Origin: Phallusia fumigata
Taxonomy: Eukaryota > Chordata > Ascidiacea > Phlebobranchia > Ascidiidae
Assembly (NCBI GenBank): GCA_008931825.1
Contig: QXVZ01009525.1
Location: forward strand, 1-25,608
Direction: 5' to 3'
Length of the DNA stretch: 25,608 nt
Part shown: one piece after another, positions 1 through 17,344 of the stretch
How positions within the stretch are numbered: the stretch's first letter is position 1
How the letters are laid out: each line of letters starts with the position of its first letter
Made by a program: the position numbers and the translations under genes
Notes under the pieces: model-generated
Database searches by the model: none
Seen by the model: the letters and a program-made list of their open reading frames with translations, nothing else
Told to the model about the DNA's origin: nothing

Positions 1-484
1 CAGGAATTTCCCGATAAATTCCGTGCAGTATGTGCTTTGCATCGGTCCAGGCGGATATCTTGTTCCGTCTAGGGTCCCTTCCCAGGGTTCAGGGCTGAAA
101 ATAATAATGTGAAACGGTTAAAGATTATGCATCTAGTCATAGTAGACACAAGGCACTCAGAAAAACACAATCTCTTCAGTTCATTTTACAAGCAGAGGAA
201 AATGGAAGCCTTTCCCAATTTTTTCACCAAACCCAATATTTAAAACAACAATAAACCTTCAATAAACTGCCTCAAATTCTACAATTAGAGGTCGGTTTAG
301 GCCTTAAAGTTCTGTAGAATCAATACCTTTGCGGTGGTTTAAATCTGAGTTCACCAACCGGTGGTCTGGCGAAAGGAATTCCTAAATATCCATAAACTTG
401 TTGAGCTTCCGGACAATTCGCTTTGGCCAATGCAAATCCACTAACTTGTCCAAGTTGGGTCGACACAATTGGACAATCGGACAT
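1..484 (-). CDS. type-B carboxylesterase, 5' part (exons 1-2), runs off left edge
   Basis: This is the N-terminal part of an alpha/beta-hydrolase esterase of the cholinesterase/carboxylesterase family, which hydrolyses carboxylic esters. Exon 1 is 327-484 and encodes MSDCPIVSTQLGQVSGF through FARPPVGELRFKPPQ, with the family's YLGIPFA and FKPPQ blocks. It ends CAAAG with a GT donor. Exon 2 begins at 94 after a TTTCAG acceptor, restores the split Ser codon and reads S-PEPW, then YPPGPMQS, to base 1, where the window cuts it. The start is well fixed: an in-frame TAA lies two codons upstream of the ATG at 484, so no signal peptide is encoded and the enzyme is probably cytosolic. Exon 1 is closest to that of the gene at 9479-13398 (shared STQLGQV). 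The catalytic residues lie outside the window, so activity cannot be judged. Confidence 0.9.
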
Positions 485-990
485 TATTTAAGTTATACAG
501 TTACAGCACTATACGAACAAAACTGCAAAATACATTTGGTCAGGCAACAAGCATATACCACAAACACGTCATTACATTGATGTTAAAAAACTCAAAAATT
601 GAGTCTTCAACTGAACTGAGGTATGAAATAGCCCAATGTAGTCTGGTATTAAACAAAATGCTGATTGCGTTTGTGCATAAAGAAGGTTCGTTTTTGCATT
701 AAATTGGCTTAAATGAGGTTTTTTAAAGTATATATACTGACATGTAGGTATTCGACTAAACCAGTGATTTTCATCCTTTTTCATATCGGTACCTTTTCGA
801 AATCACCAACCAGTTTCCCAGCAGCATTTTCCGTAAAGTAATTTTTGTTCTCAAGTTTATAACCCCAAACCATCTTTTAACCCCTAGCAACATCCCTCGT
901 CCCCTGGTTAAGAACCCCAGAACTAGACTGACTTACTTCGGACAGAAATGACTAACTCCAGACATATATGAACAGGTACCTTAATTGACG

Positions 991-1545
991 CGTGTTGCAC
1001 TTTACTGTGTGTATTCGAGTGCTAAGCAAACTGTCATGTTGACACACCGGCTGCTTACCAGGGTTGAATTTGCTGATTTTGCTTTTTTGTGTTAAGCAAA
1101 ACCCTATGGGCTGAGCTGTCTGCGGTTTAAGTCCTTTATGGACGCCTGTGCGTGTTGACATACCAGAGATTATTGCAGACATGCAGCGCTTGCATTGCGA
1201 TTTTTACCGAACTCCTTAATACACTTTGCAATTATAAACCGTTCGGCAAAAAAAACAATCGTTTTTAAATATTTGTTTAATTCATATTTTCATTTTATCC
1301 TTCAAGCCTAACTTAAGTTATGCTTGTATTGGGTGAAATCGATCAACCTTGCGGGTGAAAAGGGGCATTTTCAGTATTGTGGTTGTTTGAATGTTAGCTA
1401 TATCCATAAATGTATGTACCAAAAAGATTTCTTACCCAACAAACAAGCTAATTCTGATCGATTTTTGGCAGAAAACGTCATCACGAGACTAAATGCGCAT
1501 GCGCATGGAGGGGGTCGATATTTTGTTGAACAAATATAAGGGTAA
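991..1545. repeat. upstream flank block, first pair type (copy 1)
   Basis: This block is shared with 13770-14275, upstream of the other carboxylesterase of the same pair. Matching landmarks are GCGCCTGTGCGTGTTGACA-like sequence (1143 here, 13877 there), followed by ATTCCAGACATGCAG-like sequence. Further out, AAACAAGCTAATTCTGATCG and TTTTGGCAGAAAA at about 1439-1475 match about 14169-14205. Both copies sit upstream of an exon 1 in the same order, so the block was probably copied as part of the gene duplication unit rather than inserted independently. Confidence 0.6.
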
Positions 1546-1932
1546 CAATTGAAAAATAGGAAACTTGATCTTGAATAATGTGACCTTGACTGTATCTGGT
1601 GACTTGATGTACTGGCCTACTGGGTGCTTTGCTGTAGATCAAACAAGACGCGCAAATTTTAGACCTGTGTAGGCCTTTATTTACGTTCTTACGGTATTCA
1701 CGTGATCACGCGTCCGTGACATGGGGAATTCCCTAAAATGAGATTCTTAGTCTTTGCGCTGTGGAAACTAGATTCCGTTTTAGACAAATAATTGCACGAA
1801 ATCGCTGCTTCCTAATCCGCGCTTGAGTAAAAAAAAAGGCTTCTCCAATGCATGATCTTTAACCTGATGTACACCTTTGAAATCAACCAATACCAAACGT
1901 TTTCATGTCTGATAGCAAAACCACATTTGTAA

Positions 1933-2059
1933 CAAGGATGACAGTACGGTACGTATTGGTTTGTGCGTAACACGTACCTCGTTGCAAAAGGCGTACCGTG
2001 CAACCGCACCGTACCTTTTGCTGGTTTTTGCTGCGTACCGTACCGTACTGCAATCCTTG
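1933..2059. mobile_element. 127-bp hAT-like MITE with 8-bp target duplication
   Basis: The ends form a terminal inverted repeat: CAAGGATGACAGTACGGTA on the left, and the reverse complement of the right end reads CAAGGATTGCAGTACGGTA. The interior is rich in GTACGG/CCGTAC. It is flanked by ATTTGTAA (1925-1932) and ATTTATAA (2060-2067), an 8-bp target-site duplication with one mismatch, the length typical of hAT insertions. It has no coding capacity and must depend on a transposase elsewhere. Confidence 0.75.
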
Positions 2060-2161
2060 ATTTATAAACAGAAAGTTTTTAAAGGTGTTGTTGCAACGTA
2101 ATATTTACAAAAACACAAGAATAATTTCATTGTGTGACGATACGAAAATCAATTGTCAAAG

Positions 2162-7414
<5,253 letters not shown>

Positions 7415-7680
7415 TGCAAAGTAGTTCCACCACCAAAGTAAACAGCAAAACACACTTAGTTATTCCCAACTGCATTTGAGTAAAAAGACTTAGATTTGAC
7501 TGCAACTAAACCAGTGGCTCTCAAGCTTCTAAAAACATCCGTTCCCCCTGCAGAACCAAGTTAGAATATAGGTTTTGCACAAAATTCGATAAAAGCTTTC
7601 TCCCTAGGAAATGTTTCAACTTAACTAAACTGACTTGCCCTAACTTCCGGCCTTAAAAGAACCGAGTTTAAACATGCACT

Positions 7681-7870
7681 TCACTGTGTAGACTTGATTG
7701 CTAAGCAAACTGTCTTATTGACACATGGGTCGCTTACGTGCTGATGATGGGTCGCTTACGTCCTGAATTGCTGACGATCGATTTAGTTTATCTCAGAGTT
7801 TAGCTGAGTTTAAAACATACCCAGAGGCACCGGTGCGTGTTAAAGCGCAGAAAAACTTTGCAGACAGCTA
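7681..7870. repeat. upstream flank block, second pair type (copy 1)
   Basis: It resembles 16640-16765, upstream of the decayed carboxylesterase. Shared landmarks are the sequence around CATACCCAGAGGCACCGG and a following GTGTTAA...GCAGAAA segment. It is only distantly similar to the block at 991-1545, and I use it as evidence for which copies are sisters. Confidence 0.45.
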
Positions 7871-8067
7871 TTAGATGTTGTAATTTGCCTACTACTTAAT
7901 TGCTGTGTAAACAGAACCCAATATTTCCTAAACCACCTTACACGACTCCATTACACACATATTACATAACCAGCATGCTGGGCCGAGCACCTAGCAAGTG
8001 CCACTCTAGTCGAATGTTTATCAGCTGTTATTATCAATTGACATATTATGTAGGGTAAACTACAAAA

Positions 8068-8346
8068 CAGTGGTTCCAACCCTTTTCAGACTGGCGACCC
8101 CCTATAATGATTTAAAATATCTTGCGACCCGTCCAGCCATTTTTTTCTAAACAACAAGATCAATCAAATTCCTTTTTAAAGTTTATCGTTTATTTGCATT
8201 CACTTTTGCTCCATGAAACGGCTGGCTTTGCAACTTTATGGCCTTAACCTGAAGATTTCATTGTTGATGACAATAATTACTGTGACGTTTCAACAACAAT
8301 GCCTGTGCAGTTAGCTATGGGCACAACCCCAGGTTGGGAACCAATG
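8068..8346. mobile_element. 279-bp hAT-like MITE with perfect 8-bp target duplication
   Basis: The left end is CAGTGGTTCCAACCCTTTT. The right end is GGTTGGGAACCAATG, whose reverse complement CATTGGTTCCCAACC matches the left. The flanks are CTACAAAA at 8060-8067 and again at 8347-8354. Length, CAG-type terminus and the 8-bp duplication fit a non-autonomous hAT element. It has no coding capacity. Confidence 0.85.
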
Positions 8347-8654
8347 CTACAAAACGTCAAGCTCTTAAAAACTACTCGCCCGCCTCATGCAACAACTAAA
8401 ATCAAATGAACCGCTAAACAAAAATGTAGCACTACACATACAGATACAACAGTTCATGCAAAAAAGAAAGATAAATGACGTGTTTTCTCATGTTACATTT
8501 TGTGCTTAAGCCTATACAATCCAATGTATACACCCCCCAATAATTTACCCGTATGACGATGTAATAATTACGAGTAGTCGATTTCAACTTTTTTGCTGCT
8601 TGCTTCCTGTGTGAATTAGGCCTAAAAAGGTTTCTGTAACTTGTTGGCCTAATG

Positions 8655-8720
8655 CAGTGTTTTCCAACCTGTGGGTCGCAACAAAAAGGACCCCCAATAA
8701 TTCGTTTAGCTCTCATTTTT
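8655..8720. mobile_element. one recognisable end of a hAT-like element
   Basis: CAGTGTTTTCCAACCTGTGGGTCGC followed by AAAGGACCCCC is a typical hAT MITE left end and resembles the elements at 8068 and 19890. I could not find a matching right end or target duplication, so the right limit is a guess. The SINE and the N-flanked duplication downstream may have disrupted it. Confidence 0.4.
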
Positions 8721-8924
8721 GGGGTAAGAAATGCATAAAGTTATTGATTAAATATTGTGAATTTGCTTTTCGTATTGCTCCCAATATTGAACTGTTTCGT
8801 AATTATAATTGTTGAAAACAAACAACGAATGCGTTATGCTTGCAATGACTCAACCGTTGAGGTAGCTGGCTCACAGCAGTTTCATTCGATCTTTTTTTTG
8901 ATTTTTAAGTTGGTGACTTTAATG

Positions 8925-9064
8925 TGGTTCAACCCATCTGGTTCTCTGAGTTGGAGCAATAAGTTTCTTGTTTAAGGAAACACCAGCGGCCGAGACAGGA
9001 TTAGAACCCACAACGTTGCGAGTACAATGCAGTTGCGCTAATCACTCGGCTATCTTGGCAGTTA
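8925..9064 (-). mobile_element. tRNA-derived SINE
   Basis: Read on the minus strand, a TAGCCGAGTGATT A-box-like block (9040-9052) is followed about 32 bases later by GGTTCTAATCCT, a B-box-like block (9008-8997). This is the internal RNA polymerase III promoter arrangement of a tRNA. The acceptor arm does not pair and an unrelated body follows (GCTGGTGTTTCC...), so it is a SINE head rather than a working tRNA gene. The 3' limit is approximate. Confidence 0.6.
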
Positions 9065-9417
9065 AATCCGTTGTTTTAGTCGTCTTAGTTTATAATGCCG
9101 AGAAAAAAAACTTTTCAATATCCCGCTGTGGTATATTATCCAGATTGGTGCTTTCTAAAAATTCCCAGGTCCTTTATAAATATCACAGAAACAGCAATAT
9201 TGGTCCAAAATCGTGATTTCATTTTTATTCGTAATAACNTCTTGGCAGTTAAATCCGTTGTTTTAGTCGTCTTAGTTTATAATGCCGAGAAAAAAAACTT
9301 TTCAATATCCCGCTGTGGTATATTATCCAGATTGGTGCTTTCTAAAAATTCCCAGGTCCTTTATAAATATCACAGAAACAGCAATATTGGTCCAAAATCG
9401 TGATTTCATTTTTATTC
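9053..9417. repeat. 178-bp identical duplication either side of an N, probable assembly artefact
   Basis: Bases 9053-9230 recur without visible change at 9240-9417, separated by GTAATAAC and the N at 9239. Identity of non-coding DNA on both sides of an unresolved base is what unmerged overlapping contig ends look like. The true genome may carry a single copy. Confidence 0.8.
9411..9416 (-). promoter_or_regulatory. AATAAA polyadenylation signal
   Basis: AATAAA is read on the minus strand about 63 bases beyond the stop codon of the carboxylesterase ending at 9479. The position suits a short 3' UTR. A second copy at 9224-9229 belongs to the possibly artefactual duplicate. Confidence 0.5.
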
Positions 9418-9478
9418 TAGTTTAAATGCAGCACTTGCAATCACATAATTAATGTGCTTCGTCAAGGATCAAACGCTA

Positions 9479-13398
<3,920 letters not shown>

Positions 13399-13424
13399 TG
13401 TAAAGTTTTACGACCTCAGCTCTA

Positions 13425-13431
13425 TTATATA
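13425..13431 (-). promoter_or_regulatory. possible TATA box
   Basis: TATATAA on the minus strand lies 27-33 bases upstream of the ATG of the carboxylesterase starting at 13398. If it is used, the transcript would start almost at the initiator codon. In this AT-rich DNA the match could be chance. Confidence 0.2.
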
Positions 13432-13769
13432 AAACCGGTAAAGATAGTCAGGAAAGCTATACACAACTGTTAATCGCATTTTTGTAAAACGTCAAACTAG
13501 TTGACTTTATTCAAGTTAAAAAACCACTTATTTGAGTTTCACACAACATACCGTTGCAATCTATTATACCAAACGAAATACAACACAACTTCTTGACTTG
13601 CATCTTACCTAATATTCAAAATTAGTATAAAAGGCCACATAGAAAAAAGGGGTTGGAGAAACTAAACTATAGTTTTATCTAATATCGACTACACTTAATA
13701 AGGACATAAAAGATCAAAAGCTTTCAGTCAGCTCCCAACTCGCTGGACTTGTTGTATTCAGGTATCCAG

Positions 13770-14275
13770 CTTTGATTCGTGTCTTGCTGGCTGACATGTT
13801 GTAAATTGGTGTTGATGCTGCATTTTTTTGTGTTGCACAGAAGTGCTTAGCTGAGTGCGGTTCAAAACCTCAGCGGGCGCCTGTGCGTGTTGACAAACCA
13901 GAATACATTCCAGACATGCAGAGCTGGCAGGTTGACTTCTATTGACATTTCTACTTCACACTTTGTAAATAAACCAACTAAGTAACAAAATGTCAAAGGT
14001 TCTTAATTGTTGGTTTATTTAAATTTTTGCCCAGTGGCTTTAACAAGTCGTAAAAAGTTAAGGCTTGTGTGTAGAATTGACCAACGTTGTAGATAAAAAA
14101 AATGCAGTTTAGGTTTCATGTTCGTTTTAAATACCAGCTAAATCTTTGACCAAAAAACTACCCACTCAACAAACCAGCCAATTTTGATCGATATTTGGCA
14201 GAAAAACATCATCACGCTCACTGGCTCTCTGGATAAATTACACACATGCGCATTTTGTTGTAAAAAATAAAACTT
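13770..14275. repeat. upstream flank block, first pair type (copy 2)
   Basis: This is the counterpart of 991-1545. GCGCCTGTGCGTGTTGACA lies at 13877, followed by CCAGACATGCAG, and AAACCAGCCAATTTTGATCG with TATTTGGCAGAAAA at about 14169-14205. It stands upstream of exon 1 at a similar distance to copy 1, supporting a segmental duplication. Confidence 0.6.
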
Positions 14276-14380
14276 TGGATACCATTTGAAAATTAAGATA
14301 GATGGCGCGCGTCCCATTACCCGGATTTTTACTTTTTTCGTTGTTCGTCCTTGTTTGTTGTATGTCGCGCATTGTATTTT

Positions 14381-14430
14381 ACCCTGACAAGGACGGCCAG
14401 AAAAGGACGTTGAAACGTCGGTTAATAGAA
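14381..14430 (+). other. hammerhead-like core, possible Penelope-type element remnant
   Basis: ACCCTGACAAGGACGG is followed after about 10 bases by GGACGTTGAAACGTCGG. The order CTGA-N-(G/A)A, short stem, GAAAC and GTC resembles the degenerate type I hammerhead core found in Penelope-like elements and related repeats. Only a 4-bp stem II can be drawn (GACG with CGTT), and one core G is A, so self-cleavage is doubtful. Confidence 0.3.
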
Positions 14431-15100
14431 ATACATTTGTCAGAAGAGCGACCGCACGTTTGATAAGAAAGCTTATTATTTAAAGAATGGTACCTTGCAA
14501 TATGGTGTCTACATTTGTCTTGCTGGCTGATAATTATCAGCTTAAGGTATTACGGTATACGCGGAGCTATTATTGTGGTTTTTACCTATGTGTGCGTGGA
14601 GAAGCGCTGACGCATTTAACCGTCTACAACGCTTGTGTTTGCAGTTCAACTGCCAATATTCAGTAAAATACACAACAAGCTTTTTGCCTTTTTTGTCACA
14701 CAAAGGCTAATTTTTAATGGGGGTAAACACGCACGAGGCGCGAAATATTGGTCCCTTGTCAAGGCCTTCCTTTTTTCCTTTTGGAGTAGTAACGTAATCA
14801 GTCATCCGTATCATGGGAAAATTCGCCAGATTGATACTGCTAATCTTCGCGCAAAAGTGTGGAAATTACAGTTGCAGTTGTTTGAGAAGATTGCTGATTC
14901 CTCATGCTCGCATTTGAAAGAAATTGCGTTGACAAGTATGTGACCTTTACCATGTTTAACACCTTTGGACCTGTCAACCTGTTTTAATAAGTCTTTTTAG
15001 CGCGTAACTGGACGCAAAGCACATTGATAAACCCATCGCGTAGTTTCAAGAGGTGATAGTGCAACGTAGTATTTGCAAAAGCACAAATTGTTTATGGACT

Positions 15101-16479
15101 CTATTGTTTGGTTGCTTCTTTTGCGATGAAATTTTTCCAGAACTTACATCTTTCGCCGATTGAGTTCGTATCCTCGCCAAACGGCATCTTGAACACTAGA
15201 TGTCGCTTGTCAGAACTGAAGTAACTTGGCCATTTCGCTTCGGCTTGGAATCCATTATTGGATTTCTGCAATGAGCAACGTACAGCTGACAGTCGATAAT
15301 GGTAATTTTATAGTACGCTCACCCAAAATGACAGAATTTTTAATTATCCTTGTTGAAACTTTATGGCAAAGGCAACCTAATAACCACGGAATACATATTA
15401 GTATTAGTGTTGTTTATTTTACTTTTTAGGATCCTACAAACTGTAAAAAAATAACAAACCTACTCTAAATACAGTTACAAATATGTTTTGCAAGTTTGCT
15501 ATCATAACACAGTATATATTATAACCTACAAAAGTTTTGAAATGGCATACCCAGTTTTAGCAAAGTTACAGATAAACGAATCCACTGCTTCGACAGATTT
15601 TTTTCATCTTCTGTGAACTTCATGTCTTTATCCACTGGACCGTAACCGAATGGAACGCCAAATGTAAACACTTCGTCATCAATATGGTCTGCTTCACAGA
15701 ATACTGGCTTTTTTGACATTGCCTTGCTATATGCTTCGTCATGGTGGATTCGTAATTGCTGAGTCATGTAGTAGAAGTAGGTGGAATGATCAGCATCTGT
15801 GTAAAGTACATGTCACGTTAGGTAATGTGTATTTCGTTGCTGAGTTTTGAAATAACGAAATCACGTGAAACCCACAGTACTCGAATTTCAGGCCTTATTT
15901 CAACCATGGTCAAAAATAAATCAAACAATTAACGTGAACAGTTAATTAGAAGGAAAACAAAACCTGAATGGGCGATCGCTTGCTCCACGCTCGGCACGAG
16001 AAAGAAGAGATCAGCACTTACATAAGTTGGAGTTTACTCCATTTGTATTTATCATCAGGAGAAAATGGCTTCATTAGTTCCTCTGCGACCAATGCAACAC
16101 CTTCATTCAGTTTGTCGTGCTAAACACACAAGGAAAGATACTTACTACGATTTGTTCTCTCTTTCTGTATTTCAAATTATAACCTCCAGGGCCGAGGTTT
16201 GAAATCAGGCAACGCATACACATCATCACTTTTACACCAAACAAATCAATACCTAGAAAAAATCGAAATATGAACCTGGCTTTTTGGTCACATGCATGCA
16301 AACCCAGCTCCTCGCTCAATCCATCAGTACCCAGGAGGGAAGCGATCGGCAAGACATCCAAACTATTGCACCCGATGATGTAGGGTAGGAGCAAAATCAG
16401 CATCAGCAATTAAATATCTTGGATGCTTGGGAAAGCATTTCCCTTCGATGACTGGCCTGAAATCCACAAGCTGCTGCAA
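15101..16479 (-). pseudogene. decayed type-B carboxylesterase, exons 6-9 only
   Basis: Remnant exons are 6 (about 16250-16479), 7 (15964-16119), 8 (15551-15796) and 9 (15101-15265), in the same order and with the same splice sites as the paralogues. Lesions are numerous. Exon 6 has a 2-base loss after FAP and about a 10-base loss that removes the NSEV stretch containing the catalytic Glu, and it loses similarity before its donor. Exon 7 has a 1-base deletion that creates an immediate TAA. Exon 8 has a 1-base deletion after KQWI. Exon 9 has a 2-base insertion leading to a stop. Exons 1-5 are missing: upstream flank sequence like that 5' of the gene at 2162-7414 begins only about 150 bases above exon 6. 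Exon 8 still reads well (ADHIDDEVFTFG) and is closest to the 2162-7414 gene. It cannot encode an active esterase. Confidence 0.9.
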
Positions 16480-16639
16480 CTGAATGCAAATGATGGGGTT
16501 TACTAATTTGCACAAAAGCACACCGCCTTGATCACACTTGTACACAGTAGCCTACAGTGAAAATAAACGAAGTATACTGATTTGTTCTGACTGCAGGCAT
16601 AATAAAATCAGTAACCTTGATTCAACTAGCTGGACTTGA

Positions 16640-16765
16640 TAGTTCGGCGAACTACGTTGTTGACATACCTGCTACGTATCGCTGCTGGCTATTTTTTTTA
16701 GGTCACTGCGATTTATATCATACCCGGAGGCACCGGCAAGTGTTAATTAAGATACCGGAAAATTT
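16640..16765. repeat. upstream flank block, second pair type (copy 2)
   Basis: It matches part of 7681-7870, notably CATACCCGGAGGCACCGG followed by GTGTTAA and a CAGAAA segment. In the intact gene this block lies about 0.3 kb above exon 1. Here it lies only about 150 bases above exon 6, which marks the deletion of exons 1-5. Confidence 0.45.
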
Positions 16766-16887
16766 TACAGAAAGTTTAGCAAAAAACGATAGTTAACACC
16801 TATACTCTGAAACAGAAATCGAATCACAAATCCTAACATTTAATTGCTGTTTTCAAACTAACTCCATTTTCCCCTAAACTATACTAA

Positions 16888-17060
16888 AGGTTGAGTTGAG
16901 TTTATTTCGCTCAGTAAATAAACCTAGCGATACAATGACACTAACTCAATCATCACGCCGAAAATAACTGCGCACCGTTAAAACGCTACGAGACCCAAAA
17001 AGGTTAAGGGCACAACTGGTAGATCGAGGTTGAACGAGCTGCGGCTACACGGTCATTGCA
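16888..17060 (+). repeat. dispersed repeat, plus orientation copy
   Basis: This is the counterpart of 11300-11480 in the opposite orientation. It begins near GGTTGAGTTGAGTTTATTTC and runs through TAGCGATACAATGACACTAA, CGTTAAAACG and GAACGAGCTGCGGCTA. No target duplication or terminal repeat was identified. Confidence 0.6.
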
Positions 17061-17344
17061 AGCGAAAAAGTTTGGTGCAATACCTCCAACAGAGTGCTGG
17101 CTCGTTAAAAGCTCCAGGCCAGCACATTGTAACTGTCTTCAACAACATGATGTAGCTTGCTTTAAATTTAATCCTTGCTTCCACAGTCTGTGATTGGCTG
17201 CATAAAGCTTGTAAAATTTAAGTGCATGGCATTGTTTTAAGTGCTGCTGTGGTTACAGATCCGTAAAAACCATGACCTCTCACTCAATAAACAAGGAAGT
17301 ACAAGATTGTTTGTATATATAGGAAGGGGAGATGTCAGTCACCA

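Larger units (their letters stand above)
485..2161. other. intergenic DNA between two carboxylesterase genes
   Basis: No coding exon with family similarity and proper splice signals was found here on either strand. The right part (about 2060-2161) is the 3' flank of the gene ending at 2162. The left part is the 5' flank of the gene starting at 484. It contains a flanking block shared with the 5' side of the gene at 9479-13398 and one short hAT-like MITE (1933-2059). Confidence 0.7.
7415..9478. other. intergenic DNA between two carboxylesterase genes, repeat-rich
   Basis: There is no supported exon. The stretch holds the 5' flank of the gene starting at 7414, a hAT MITE with target duplication, a one-ended hAT-like sequence, a tRNA-derived SINE and a 178-bp duplication across an N. 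It ends with the 3' flank of the gene whose stop is at 9479, including an AATAAA on the minus strand. Confidence 0.7.
13399..15100. other. intergenic DNA between a carboxylesterase and a decayed copy
   Basis: No exon is supported. The stretch contains the 5' flank of the gene starting at 13398, a block matching 991-1545, a Penelope/hammerhead-like core at about 14381-14430 and the 3' flank of the pseudogene that ends at 15101. A 102-codon plus-strand reading frame at 14635-14943 shows no recognisable motif and is probably chance. Confidence 0.65.
16480..17344. other. intergenic DNA between the esterase array and the carotenoid oxygenase
   Basis: No exon is supported. The left part (about 16640-16765) resembles the 5' flank of the carboxylesterase at 2162-7414. 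The middle (16888-17060) is the plus-orientation copy of a dispersed repeat. The rest, up to the oxygenase stop at 17345, is its 3' flank. No clear AATAAA was found on the minus strand close to that stop. Confidence 0.65.

Noticed and set aside
398..580. Plus-strand open frames over 398-702, and similar frames at 7229-7479 and 13243-13473
   Set aside because: Each lies antisense to an exon 1 of a carboxylesterase. The recurring similarity between them is inherited from the duplicated minus-strand exons.
8997..9052. tRNA gene on the minus strand
   Set aside because: A- and B-box-like blocks are present but no acceptor stem closes and a SINE-like body follows.
14635..14943. Plus-strand 102-codon frame between genes
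   Set aside because: There is no recognisable motif, no splice context, and it lies in DNA homologous to non-coding flank of other copies.
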